DNA of 64,000 nt from Alteromonas sp. M12 (lineage in GTDB: Bacteria; Pseudomonadota; Gammaproteobacteria; Enterobacterales; Alteromonadaceae): positions 1,922,001 through 1,986,000 of the forward strand of contig NZ_CP144164.1 of assembly GCF_037478005.1 (NCBI RefSeq). The letters are read 5' to 3'. The notes below the pieces were generated by a model. It was given only the letters and a program-made list of their open reading frames with translations, was not told the origin of the DNA and did no database searches. The stretch's first letter is position 1. The number at the start of each line of letters is the position of its first letter. Both the position numbers and the translations under genes were made by a program. Shown here piece after piece: positions 34,774 through 48,042 of the stretch.

Positions 34774-36183
34774 ATGAAAATACTATCTACCTACGCAGGG
34801 GTCTCCCTAAGCGTTTTGGCTAGCGTGTTATTAGCTAGTTGTGATGCAGAACAACCAGAAAAAGAACCGCCAGTTACCCTGAATAAAAATCCATTCCCTA
34901 GTACTTATCAAGCGATGGACAGTGAACCGACTTTAATTACAAATGTGCATATTCTCGACGGTGTTGGTGGTTACATTGAATCCGGTTCCGTATTTATAAG
35001 CGATGGTAAAATTAAGGCGATAGGAAAATCAGTTAGTGCGCCAGATGGAACTAAAACCATTGATGGTAAAGGGCAATGGGTTACCCCTGGGATTATTGAT
35101 GTACATAGCCATTTAGGCGTTTATGCCACACCCGATACAGCTTCTCATTCTGATGGCAATGAAATGACTAATCCAGTAACAGCCCAAGCTTGGGCGGAAC
35201 ATTCAATATGGCCACAGGATCCTGGTTTTCATCGAGCGCTTATTGGAGGTGTCACCAGTTTACAAATATTGCCAGGCTCTGCCAATTTAGTGGGGGGCAG
35301 ATCGGTAACCGTTAAAAATGTGCCCAATCGAGTGATTCAAGATATGAAGTTTCCAGGAGCTCCCTACGGCATCAAGATGGCCTGTGGAGAAAATCCAAAA
35401 CGTGTATATGGCAAAAAAGGTGGGCCCGGCACACGAATGGGTAACGTAGCAGGGTATCGACAAGCTTGGGCAGATGCACAAGACTATAAAAATAAATGGG
35501 ATCGATATTATGCAGAGTACGATCAAGGTAAGGATCCTAAAGTTCCAAAAAGGGATTTAAAGTTAGAAACCTTAGCTGGTGTGTTGGATGGTGAAATCAT
35601 CGTTCATATGCATTGTTATCGTGCTGATGACATGGGCACAATGCTGGATGTAATGAAAGAGTTTAACTATCAAATTGGTTCTTTTCATCATGCCGTTGAA
35701 TCTTACAAAATTGCGGATCGTTTAAAAGAAAACAATGTTTGTTCTTCAATGTGGGCTGACTGGTGGGGCTTTAAGATGGAAGCTTATGATGGTATTCAAG
35801 AGAATATCCCTATGGTCCATGCTGCTGGGGCCTGCGCCATAGTGCATTCTGATGACGACAAAGGCATTCAACGTTTAAACCAAGAAGCAGCTAAGGCCTG
35901 GGGAAATGGTAAGCGAGTTGGAATTGAGATCTCACAAGCTGATGCGTGGCAGTGGCTATCTGCAAATCCTGCTAAATCATTAGGAATATTTGATCAAACA
36001 GGTTCATTGGAAGTAGGTAAAAACGCCGATTTAGTACTATGGAGTACAGATCCGTTTTCTACTTATGCTAAAACCGTCAACGTATACATTGATGGAGCCC
36101 TTGCTTTTGATCGTAACGATCCAAGTAGTTGGCCGGTAAGTGATTTTGAATTAGGACAACCAGGTGAAGGAGACAGCAAATGA
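34774..36183 (+). CDS. Amidohydrolase, predicted lipoprotein
   Basis: Metal-dependent hydrolase of the amidohydrolase superfamily, 469 residues, exported. The signal peptide ends in the lipobox LLASC (Cys23), so it is probably a membrane lipoprotein in the periplasm. The metal-binding site is intact: DVHSHLG, later HMHCYRADDM and FHHAVES, and HSDDDKG with the catalytic Asp. The C-terminal beta part (GKNADLVLWSTDPF) is typical of imidazolonepropionase-like hydrolases. Its stop overlaps the start of the next amidohydrolase by 4 bp (ATGA), so the two form a pair. The substrate is unknown. Confidence 0.85.
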   Translation: MKILSTYAGVSLSVLASVLLASCDAEQPEKEPPVTLNKNPFPSTYQAMDSEPTLITNVHILDGVGGYIESGSVFISDGKIKAIGKSVSAPDGTKTIDGKGQWVTPGIIDVHSHLGVYATPDTASHSDGNEMTNPVTAQAWAEHSIWPQDPGFHRALIGGVTSLQILPGSANLVGGRSVTVKNVPNRVIQDMKFPGAPYGIKMACGENPKRVYGKKGGPGTRMGNVAGYRQAWADAQDYKNKWDRYYAEYDQGKDPKVPKRDLKLETLAGVLDGEIIVHMHCYRADDMGTMLDVMKEFNYQIGSFHHAVESYKIADRLKENNVCSSMWADWWGFKMEAYDGIQENIPMVHAAGACAIVHSDDDKGIQRLNQEAAKAWGNGKRVGIEISQADAWQWLSANPAKSLGIFDQTGSLEVGKNADLVLWSTDPFSTYAKTVNVYIDGALAFDRNDPSSWPVSDFELGQPGEGDSK

Positions 36184-37478
36184 TTAACTTAAGTAAATTA
36201 CTTTCTTTAGCTGTGTTGGCGGTTTCCGTTGCTAGCATTTTTAATAATAATGCGATAGCAAAAAATATTGCGATTGTTGATGCCACAGTTCACACCATGA
36301 CAGAGCAGGGCACATTAACCAACGCTACCGTATTAATTAGTGAAGGTAAAATTCAGACGATTTTAACCGAAACTCCTGCGTTGACCGGCTATGAGATTAT
36401 TGATGGTAAAGGCAAAGTAGTCACACCTGGTCTGATTGGTGCCTATACGTCTTTGGGATTGGTAGAAGTAAGTTCCTCTGCAGGAACAGTAGACAGCAGT
36501 TCTTCTGACAATGCGATTAGCAAAACCGGTGCTGCGTATGACGTATCTTATGCACTTAACCCTAATTCTTCGTTAATGGCTATATCTCGAATTGAAGGAA
36601 TTACCTCAGCAGCGACAAGCATGAACAGAACTGGACAATTGTTTACTGGACAAGGTGCAATTATTACCCTTGGTCAGGGCAGTTCAGCACTAATGAAAAA
36701 GTCCGCTTTTGTCTCTACTGGTGTCGACAATGGCGCTGCAAATAACAGCGGCGGCAGTCGAGCTGCGTTATGGGTAGCTTTGGAACGAGCTTTAGATGAG
36801 GCAAGCTATGTCGATGGTAAAACGTTCAATCCTCAATCCCCGTGGTACGGTATAAGCAGTCTTGATGATGCAATCGCCTTAATACCTGTTATAAAAGGCG
36901 ATATTCCACTAATGATCGCGGCTCATCGTGAAGCGGATTTGTTGCAAGTGATAGCGTTGAAAAAACGTCATCCTAAACTAGATGTTGTAGTTCTATATGC
37001 AACTGAAGGTTGGAAAGTGGCTGAACAATTAGCGCAAGCAGATATTGCTGTTATTTTGAATCCTGAATCGAATTTACCGTACGAATTCGACCAATTAGCT
37101 GCAACAATGGAAAACGCTGGTCGCTTGCAAAAGGCCGGTGTAATTATTGCTATTGGTATGAACACCCACAATATTCGTTTAGCCAAGCAACATGCTGGAA
37201 ATGCTGTTTCTCACGGCTTACCTTGGGATGCAGGCCTTGCCGCGTTAACAATTAACCCAGCCAAGATATTTGGTATAGACGACAAAGTTGGTAGTCTGAG
37301 CAAAGGCAAACAAGCTGATGTGGTGGTTTGGTCTGGCGATCCGATGGAAGTTGCTGAGGGTGCTGAAGTTGTTATCATTAATGGTGAGTTAGTTGAAATG
37401 ACATCTCGTCAGACAAAACTGCGTGATAGGTATTTGCAACCTTCTAATGGCAAAAGTGTGCATTACACCAGACCATAA
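36180..37478 (+). CDS. Amidohydrolase-like protein lacking metal ligands
   Basis: Exported homologue of the preceding protein, 432 residues, with a signal peptide ending near NAIAKN. The fold is complete: N-terminal beta part, barrel and the C-terminal GKQADVVVWSGDPM. However, the first metal motif is changed from D-x-H-x-H to GLIGAYTSLGL, and the catalytic HSDD region reads IGMNTHNIR without Asp. The barrel shows few His. It may be a partner subunit or pseudoenzyme for the upstream hydrolase, with which translation is coupled. Whether it keeps another activity is open. Confidence 0.8.
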   Translation: MINLSKLLSLAVLAVSVASIFNNNAIAKNIAIVDATVHTMTEQGTLTNATVLISEGKIQTILTETPALTGYEIIDGKGKVVTPGLIGAYTSLGLVEVSSSAGTVDSSSSDNAISKTGAAYDVSYALNPNSSLMAISRIEGITSAATSMNRTGQLFTGQGAIITLGQGSSALMKKSAFVSTGVDNGAANNSGGSRAALWVALERALDEASYVDGKTFNPQSPWYGISSLDDAIALIPVIKGDIPLMIAAHREADLLQVIALKKRHPKLDVVVLYATEGWKVAEQLAQADIAVILNPESNLPYEFDQLAATMENAGRLQKAGVIIAIGMNTHNIRLAKQHAGNAVSHGLPWDAGLAALTINPAKIFGIDDKVGSLSKGKQADVVVWSGDPMEVAEGAEVVIINGELVEMTSRQTKLRDRYLQPSNGKSVHYTRP

Positions 37479-37552
37479 ATTGTTATCTCTGACTCGTGCG
37501 TAGTATGGGTTGGTAATATAGTAATTTAAACACAAAATAGAACTTTAGATGT

Positions 37553-37595
37553 GACCCCCAATAGTTGAAAAATCCGAAGACTGGGGGTCTTTTTT
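37553..37595 (+). terminator. Terminator of the amidohydrolase operon
   Basis: GACCCCCA (37553-37560) pairs with TGGGGGTC (37582-37589), followed by six T. It lies 74 bp after the second amidohydrolase. Confidence 0.85.
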
Positions 37596-37709
37596 ATGGC
37601 TAACCCGCACTTATTCTTCAAGTTTTTTTTGCGCCTTTCCTACATCTTTAATCTTTAACAGCAAATATTCATTTTTTGGATACCGTTAAACTGCTCTGCA
37701 GCAGATTTA

Positions 37710-37949
37710 TTGGAAATAATCATATCAGACGGTCACCAAACTTTTTATAAGGTACTCTTTAAATTAAGTGCTGATATTGATTTGAGCAATATTTCACACC
37801 TCAATTTGGTTGATGAACTTCAATACTTGGTGTTTTATGATACGCACTCTTTGTCGCTGGCAGCAAAAATACGATTATGGGTTATCAATTGTTTTTTATT
37901 GGGTTGGATAACAAAGCTTGAAGCTGGTTATTTGTTACTTCAGTCTTAA
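37710..37949 (+). CDS. Small hypothetical ORF, doubtful
   Basis: A 79-residue frame (start TTG at 37710, no ribosome site) between two terminators. The composition is protein-like: an N-terminal charged part and a C-terminal hydrophobic segment (AAKIRLWVINCFLLGWITKL) that could be a membrane helix. I recognise no family. It may be a decayed gene fragment. Confidence is low because of the poor start and the lack of any partner. Confidence 0.28.
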   Translation: MEIIISDGHQTFYKVLFKLSADIDLSNISHLNLVDELQYLVFYDTHSLSLAAKIRLWVINCFLLGWITKLEAGYLLLQS

Positions 37950-38267
37950 ATCCTTAATTCATTGTTCCAGTATTTGATGTGATTTTGATTGGGACATGAC
38001 TAAATGGCCAATTGAAATACAGTGGTTTCTTTAGACCAGTTTAACCGTGCATGCTAACGAAACTCAATTAATCTGGCAGTGTACTTATATTCGGTATTTA
38101 TCCTATGTCTATTTATAAGTAAGCTGACCTTTTTCTATTTGTTATTGAATAGCTAATTCATAATCGCTTAAACAGACTTTTTGAGAATGTTTAGTCATTA
38201 ATTGCATTACATTCTGCAAATTAAATTTGAAAAGTGTCAACGCTATTTAGGGCGGGTTAGGGTCATA
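37950..38267. other. Intergenic region with nothing recognised
   Basis: About 320 bp of AT-rich sequence between the doubtful small ORF and the subtilase terminator. I see no ORF, RNA gene or repeat in it. Confidence 0.5.
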
Positions 38268-38295
38268 AAAAAAGCCCGCGATTGCGGGCTTTTTT
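38268..38295. terminator. Terminator of the large subtilase gene
   Basis: GCCCGC-GATT-GCGGGC (38274-38289) flanked by six A and six T, so it can stop transcription from both sides. It lies 23 bp beyond the minus-strand subtilase stop. Confidence 0.88.
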
Positions 38296-38317
38296 AATTT
38301 TTGAAATAACTAACTAA

Positions 38318-41300
38318 TTATTGAGCTTCAACATCAAGAACAGTTAGTGCATTTTCATCTCCGTTTTCATCTTTATATATGACACCACCAACATAGTTTT
38401 CACCACTTTGCAGTCCATACATACCGACATAAACGTTACTTGTACGACCATTAACAGCTCGTGAAGATGCTCTAACAGTCATTTTTTTAGTACCAGACTC
38501 ATCGACAGTCCAGACGTGTAATGGAGCGAGAACACTGTCTTCGCCACCCAATGAATAACCGTGTACAAACACGACATAAATGTCACTATTTCCTAGATTA
38601 GCTAAAGGCTCAGGATCAATTAAGACAACAGATTCATTCGATGTAGCGGTTAAACTAGAGCCAACTTCTGAACAGCTAAAACCTGGACAAGCATAAACAT
38701 ATAAGTCCAAATCAACATCAGCAGTGGCTTGATCTTCGTCATAAAGGGCGAATTTAGCTATGCGAGTACCTTCTGGCACGTCTACAAAGTAAAAACCTAA
38801 ACTACCTTCATTGAAAGCGAATTCTTGGTCAGCATCCTGATAAACGGTATCTACAAATACATCAGCAGTATCTAGGCCAATTCCTTCAGCATACAATCTG
38901 CCGTTATAACCCATTTCCGCTGATAATGTGACCCGTGCAACAGAACTTGTAGTAGTCATGTTTACAGTCTCAGGAGCGATAACTCTAAGTGGAGCTGTTG
39001 GTTTTATAGCGATTGGACTGCGAACATCGTGACTTCCATCACTCCATGTTATATCACCAAATACCCATTCATCCTCTACTGCACTGTCATTTTTAGTAAA
39101 GGTCAACTGATAAATACCCAGACCACTATCGTTGAAGCTCATAGTATCTGAATCAACAATTGTTCCTGTGGCAAAATCGTAAACACTTACAGTGACATCA
39201 ACACCTTCTGGAGCGTTAACTGTAGCAACGTAGCTATCAGAGTCACTTACATTAGTCACATAACGTGTAATGGTTTGCGTGTCTGCTAGTTGTTCAATTG
39301 CAATGGAAGCAAGATTGAGATCACTGGCATCAGTTGGGAAACCAGCACCCTCTAATGCTGCACAAGCACCTGGGAAGTAATCTGATTCTACGAATGCTTG
39401 TTCACCTTGACCACATAAAAACGCATAGTAGTCATTAAAATTAGCATCGTAAACAAGACCAGGATCAACCGCTGAATTAGGATCAACATGACCTGCTCCA
39501 TAATCAAATGGATCAGCAGCAGTTAAACCATCTTCTTTAGTTAGGTTTTGTCTTGCAGTCGTCATTATAGCTGATTTGACCGCAGCAGGACTCCATGTCG
39601 GATGAGCTTCTCTAACTAAGGTAGCTAAACCAGCAATGTGCGGTGATGACATTGAAGTACCACTTAGATAAGCATAGCTTTCACCCATCTGTCCGCTGTC
39701 GATTTGAGAACCGGAAGTCCCCGCTAGAATCTGCTGTCCCGGGGCTGTGATATCAGGTTTAATGATATCTGCTGTTGCTAGACTTTCACCACGTGAAGAG
39801 AAGCCGGCCATCTGATTGCCAATTTGTGGAATTATGCCACCAGAAATACCATCATTGGTTAAGGTAACACTTACCACCATTTCATCTACTAAATCTACTA
39901 ATTCCAATCCATCAGAATTAGAGATCATCACACCAGGAATATTGATTCCAGTGCTTTCACCGCCCATGACGATCGCTTCAGCAGTTGAATAAACAACCAC
40001 CCCGATTGCGCCGGCTTCTTGTGCATATAGAATTTTTTCTGAAAATGCACATGAACCTCTGGAAATTAAAGCGATATTTCCGTCAATTTCTTCAGCATTT
40101 GTAATTGGATTATTACCAGTAAAAATATCTGGATCTTCGTCACACATGAATACTGGAGATGTCGCTACCAATTGACCACTAAGACCTTCGTCAGGAATTG
40201 GAGAAGTAATTGAACCACCTAATGAATAATATGCGTCATTCGTATCGCCATAACTCACATTAAGAGATTTCCCTACAACCTCTGCATCTCCATCGTATGT
40301 TGATGCGCCAACTGTCGTTACCCATGGAACATTATGGGCAACAGTTTGTGCGCCAGGGCCAGAGTTACCAGCAGAAAGTGAACTAAATACTCCGCCTTGA
40401 GCTGCATTGAAAAATGCAACATGAACGGGATCGACTAAGGTCGTTGTACTTCCACTGATAGAATAGTTAATAACATCTACACCATCCGCAACTGCAGCAT
40501 CAATAGCCGCTACAGAATCAGTTGGGAAACATCCGCTATTACCTTCCGCACTGCCATTCCAACAAACTTTATAGGCAGCGACACGAGCTCTTGGCGCCAT
40601 ACCTGTTACTGTACCGACATCTAATCCTAAAATTTTTGCTGAGACATTTTCATTCCCGCCCGCTGTAGTTATGGTATGTGTACCGTGACCGTCGGCATCT
40701 CTAGGGGAATCAAATTCACCAGGTAAGATAGATTCAGGTGCGAAGCCTGAATTAAAATAACGTGCACCGATTAATTTGTTATTACAACTAAACAGTGGAT
40801 CAGTACCTACATCACAAGCATCCTCAGGAGCTGGCCATTCAGGTCGTGTCTCCTGGATAGGGTCAAAACCGGCGTCATCTAAACTGGGGTTTTCTGGCCA
40901 TACACCGGAATCTACTACCCCAATAATCATGTTTTCGCCTTTATTGCCTAAAGTATGAAGTCCACCAGGCGCTGTCAATCCTAAAAAACTAGGAGTGTTT
41001 GATGTATCCATATGTCTTACTTCATCTGGCCATATGTTCAAAACTTCTGGATTACTTTTTAGTTTAGCAATTTGTGTTTCTGTTAAAACTGCCGCAAAAC
41101 CATTGAACGCATGCTCATAGGTGTAAATTGCTTCAGTTACACCAACACTACTCATTACCTGTCTTTGTTTGTTAACTAGTTTATTGCGATACGTAATTGA
41201 AGCGACAGAGTTGGCATCATATTTTGCTGTGTTCAAGACACCATCTGCTTTTAACGGGATGCCAGTTGATTTGACTCCACTAATGGCGGGTTGGTCTTTT

Positions 41301-41458
41301 AACTGAATAATGTACCTAGAGGTTGTTTTTAAATTATGAGAGGTTGAACCATCTAAAGTGAGTAAACTGCGGTCTGAATTAGATAATGCCAAAGCACTAT
41401 GCACAGACATCGCCAAAAAGCACCCGGTTCCGAGCACTGTTAGCTGTTTGCGTAACAT
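38318..41458 (-). CDS. Large secreted S8 subtilase with PA domain
   Basis: Exported serine protease of 1046 residues. A signal peptide covers about 1-25. An I9 propeptide spans about 45-150. The catalytic domain carries D183 (GVVDSGVWPE), H258 (DADGHGTHT), oxyanion N365 (SAGNSGP) and S602 (LSGTSMSSPHIAG). A PA domain (about 430-535, IALISRGSCAFSEK) is inserted between His and Ser. After the catalytic domain come an fn3-like domain as in plant-type subtilases and a C-terminal beta domain. It probably degrades extracellular protein. It is a single gene; the promoter is in 41459-41640. It is not closely similar to the shorter S8 protease at 2053. Confidence 0.93.
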   Translation of the reverse strand: MLRKQLTVLGTGCFLAMSVHSALALSNSDRSLLTLDGSTSHNLKTTSRYIIQLKDQPAISGVKSTGIPLKADGVLNTAKYDANSVASITYRNKLVNKQRQVMSSVGVTEAIYTYEHAFNGFAAVLTETQIAKLKSNPEVLNIWPDEVRHMDTSNTPSFLGLTAPGGLHTLGNKGENMIIGVVDSGVWPENPSLDDAGFDPIQETRPEWPAPEDACDVGTDPLFSCNNKLIGARYFNSGFAPESILPGEFDSPRDADGHGTHTITTAGGNENVSAKILGLDVGTVTGMAPRARVAAYKVCWNGSAEGNSGCFPTDSVAAIDAAVADGVDVINYSISGSTTTLVDPVHVAFFNAAQGGVFSSLSAGNSGPGAQTVAHNVPWVTTVGASTYDGDAEVVGKSLNVSYGDTNDAYYSLGGSITSPIPDEGLSGQLVATSPVFMCDEDPDIFTGNNPITNAEEIDGNIALISRGSCAFSEKILYAQEAGAIGVVVYSTAEAIVMGGESTGINIPGVMISNSDGLELVDLVDEMVVSVTLTNDGISGGIIPQIGNQMAGFSSRGESLATADIIKPDITAPGQQILAGTSGSQIDSGQMGESYAYLSGTSMSSPHIAGLATLVREAHPTWSPAAVKSAIMTTARQNLTKEDGLTAADPFDYGAGHVDPNSAVDPGLVYDANFNDYYAFLCGQGEQAFVESDYFPGACAALEGAGFPTDASDLNLASIAIEQLADTQTITRYVTNVSDSDSYVATVNAPEGVDVTVSVYDFATGTIVDSDTMSFNDSGLGIYQLTFTKNDSAVEDEWVFGDITWSDGSHDVRSPIAIKPTAPLRVIAPETVNMTTTSSVARVTLSAEMGYNGRLYAEGIGLDTADVFVDTVYQDADQEFAFNEGSLGFYFVDVPEGTRIAKFALYDEDQATADVDLDLYVYACPGFSCSEVGSSLTATSNESVVLIDPEPLANLGNSDIYVVFVHGYSLGGEDSVLAPLHVWTVDESGTKKMTVRASSRAVNGRTSNVYVGMYGLQSGENYVGGVIYKDENGDENALTVLDVEAQ

Positions 41459-41898
41459 AGAATCTTCCTTTATTGTTTTATAATTATGAGCAGCGTTTTA
41501 CTGCCTACGTTTAGAAACGTTTTCCAAACTTCTTTGGTTTGGTAACTTGACCAAGATGGCCAAATCTAATCTTTACACCATCAAAACGTCTTTTATTTTT
41601 GATGTGGTCGTAAATTAGACTTTGTATTCAAGCAAGAAACATTCCCCCTATATAGCGTACTGATATATATAATAATTTTAATCGCTAGATAAAAGACGAA
41701 TCAAAAGTTGTTAAAAATGCTGACAGAGGATTGATTGTTCCATGTACGATTGATGGTTGATTTTTATAAATAAATTTAAACAGCTCTCAAAAATTACGCT
41801 AAAAGCTATTGCGTTATAGTTATCGCTCTATATTCAGCGCTATTTAATTACTGATAACTATAAATATAGGTTAAATTACGAAAACATTAAAAAAGTAC
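41459..41898. other. Intergenic region between subtilase and rrn promoters
   Basis: About 440 bp. The side near 41459 must hold the subtilase promoter. The side toward 41880 becomes AT-rich, as an UP element for the first rRNA promoter would be. I recognise no gene in it. Confidence 0.45.
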
Positions 41899-41926
41899 TT
41901 GATCTTCGGATTATGGTCTGTAGAAT
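41899..41926 (+). promoter_or_regulatory. rRNA operon promoter P1
   Basis: TTGATC (41899-41904) and TAGAAT (41921-41926), spacing 16, followed by the GC-rich discriminator GCGCGCC of stringent stable-RNA promoters. AT-rich sequence upstream may be an UP element. Confidence 0.75.
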
Positions 41927-42074
41927 GCGCGCCTCGCTTCGGGACAAACTTTAAAGAATGTCTCTTCTTAATAGCCTTTATAAGAATATTAAGAGCAAGC
42001 CGCAAGGCAAGTGTGAAGCGGGATGGAGACGATTTAGCGATTTGAAATAAATTCAAAAAAACTAAATAAAAACG

Positions 42075-42102
42075 TTGACATCAAATACCGGAAGTGTATA
42101 AT
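42075..42102 (+). promoter_or_regulatory. rRNA operon promoter P2
   Basis: Perfect TTGACA (42075-42080) and TATAAT (42097-42102) with 16 bp spacing, then ACGCCTCCC. The 30 bp before it are nearly all A/T, a likely UP element. It lies 176 bp downstream of P1, the tandem arrangement usual for rrn operons. Confidence 0.9.
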
Positions 42103-42211
42103 ACGCCTCCCGCTTGAGAGAGACCTAACGGACTCACTAAGCAGAAAGATTTTAAAGGTAACGCCAAGAGGCAGTGACCTAGTGTTAAAAACCTTCGGGT
42201 AACGACACTGA

Positions 42212-42227
42212 ACGTTCTTTAACAATT
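42212..42227 (+). promoter_or_regulatory. rRNA leader boxA
   Basis: GTTCTTTAACAATTTG fits the boxA element (TGCTCTTTAACA) bound by the NusB-S10 antitermination complex. It lies about 80 bp before the 16S gene. Confidence 0.8.
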
Positions 42228-42301
42228 TGCAACAAGACAATCTGTGTGGGCACTCATTATAAGAGTGCTTACCAAAAAAAGTTCATATTTCGAAAGAAGT
42301 T

Positions 42302-43836
<1,535 letters not shown>

Positions 43837-43911
43837 CACTATAGGTATCACTTTTGTGATGCAGTGTTCACACAGATTGTTTTGTTGTTAATGTGAAGAA
43901 TAGGCAAGAGT

Positions 43912-43945
43912 CCTAATCAATAAAAGTTATTGATTAGGGTTTTTT
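43912..43945 (+). terminator. Intrinsic-terminator-like hairpin inside the 16S-23S spacer
   Basis: CCTAATCAAT (43912-43921) pairs perfectly with ATTGATTAGG (43929-43938); one G and six T follow. It is the full form of an intrinsic terminator, 76 bp after the 16S end, where transcription must continue. The spacer (43837-44209) contains no tRNA gene. Confidence 0.75.
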
Positions 43946-43978
43946 AAACCTTAAGACGCGGCGCGAAGCGCCAAGTCA

Positions 43979-43994
43979 ATGTTCTTTAACAATT
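43979..43994 (+). promoter_or_regulatory. Spacer boxA
   Basis: TGTTCTTTAACAATTT, nearly identical to the leader boxA, reloads the antitermination complex before the 23S gene. It lies about 40 bp after the terminator-like hairpin, that is, too late to protect against it; the leader boxA would have to do that. Confidence 0.8.
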
Positions 43995-44209
43995 TGGAAA
44001 GCTGATAAAAGTAATCAAAAATAAAGAGTAATAATTGAAGAGCAATCTTCGAGCGTACTCTATCTGATTTTGTGATTAGTACTTGTCACGCATACACGAG
44101 CTCTTTAATGAGCACCTATGATTTGTGAATAAAAAGGCGCAAATCAAACCAAGGTAACCGTTAATCATTCATGTCTTTAACGGGATAACGAAGGTGTTTG
44201 GGGTTGTAT

Positions 44210-47092
<2,883 letters not shown>

Positions 47093-47319
47093 ACAACACC
47101 CAAATGTCTTCGTAAGAAGCATGGTGTTGTAAGAGTGACAAGACAACACAAAATTAGCTCGATAGAGCACAGAGTACGCAGACTCTTTGATTACACAGCT
47201 TCCAAGTTTGTTAAAAACGACATGTTTATTAACAAGGTGAGGACATACCTAAACGAATGTAGGTAATGATAGTCATCTTGCGCAAATGTCATCTTGAAAA
47301 GATGAGTTTGCACGATTTA

Positions 47320-47438
47320 TGTCTGGCGACCTTAGCGACACGGTACCACCTGATCCCATCTCGAACTCAGAAGTGAAACGTGTTAGCGGCGATGGTAGTG
47401 TGGGGTTTCCCCATGTGAGAGTAGCACATCGCCAGACT
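47320..47438 (+). rRNA. rrf: 5S ribosomal RNA
   Basis: About 119 nt. The terminal helix GTCTGGC/GCCAGAC closes the molecule. Inside are CCCATCTCGAACTCAGAAGTGAAACG and CCCCATGTGAGAGTAGCACA, as expected for 5S. It lies 228 bp after 23S. An intact copy; a fragment of a second 5S tail follows at 47661. Confidence 0.96.
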
Positions 47439-47450
47439 CCCATTTAGAGA

Positions 47451-47480
47451 AAGGGCTATCCGAAAGGGTAGCCCTTTTTT
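47451..47480 (+). terminator. rRNA operon terminator
   Basis: AAGGGCTATCC (47451-47461) pairs with GGGTAGCCCTT (47466-47476) around GAAA, followed by six T. A standard terminator 12 bp after 5S. Confidence 0.9.
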
Positions 47481-47537
47481 GCATTTGTGACTTTAAAACA
47501 TAGACAATATGAAATACATGTTGTGGATAGCCCTTAC

Positions 47538-47745
47538 TCTAAAGCGCTGCCGCGCGAAATCTACTCCGCAGTCAACCGTCACAAAGTGGATTCCCAGCCT
47601 CAAGCACAGCTTGAGTCGTTCAAACGGCTGGAGCGATGCTCCAGAGAGCCCCGTTTTCACCCCCATGTGAGAGTAGCACATTGTCCCTTGCCGGAACGGG
47701 ACTCCCATTAGAAGAAAGGCTACCTATTTAGGTAGCCTTTTTTTA
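47538..47745 (+). repeat. Structured repeat unit 0 with 5S tail and second terminator
   Basis: First of three related units after the rrn operon. It opens with TCTAAAGCGCTGCCGCGC and contains the nested hairpin CCAGCC/GGCTGG (47594-47631) around CTCAAGC/GCTTGAG. Then comes CCCCATGTGAGAGTAGCACAT (47661-47681), identical over 21 bp to the real 5S gene, and ACTCCCATT like the 5S end. It closes with its own terminator AGGCTACC-TATTTA-GGTAGCCT plus T-run (47718-47744). It looks like a second 5S gene whose 5' part was replaced by the repeat element. Confidence 0.75.
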
Positions 47746-47752
47746 TGCCTGC

Positions 47753-48042
47753 GATTTACCTAACGAAGCACCTTTATGAGCATCGAGATAGGTAGCATTC
47801 CTTCTAAGCGCTGCCGCGCAAGAACTATTAACAGGGAAACCTAACCCATCGGTGTGTTATGCAATGCCTGTCCCTGTAATAAACTGCTAGGTGTCACACA
47901 TCCATGTGGCTACCTCCAGCCTGACATCCATGTCGGTCGTGCACTCGGGCGGAACTGCGTTCCTAAAACATCCTCGCTTACCCCCATGTGAGAACAAAGA
48001 AACGCGCAAACCTGTAGCACGGGCTTCAGCCCGTGGAATGTT
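47753..48042 (+). repeat. Structured repeat unit 1
   Basis: A 290-bp unit in tandem with unit 2. Its first 55 bp (47753-47807) are identical to 48043-48097; the rest has diverged. It includes TCTAAGCGCTGCCGCGCAAGAA, hairpins CACATCCATGTG and CTGACATCCATGTCGG (47921-47935), then CCCCCATGTGAGA from 5S, and ends with a GTAG-type REP hairpin (48014-48039). Confidence 0.78.
48014..48039 (+). repeat. GTAG-type REP-like hairpin, copy 1
   Basis: GTAG followed by the perfect palindrome CACGGGCT-TC-AGCCCGTG and GGAAT. The GTAG head plus imperfect palindrome is the layout of REP elements moved by RAYT transposases. A second copy lies at 48308. Confidence 0.7.

Noticed and set aside
43837..44209. tRNA genes in the 16S-23S spacer
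   Set aside because: Looked for T-arm and CCA patterns; none is present.
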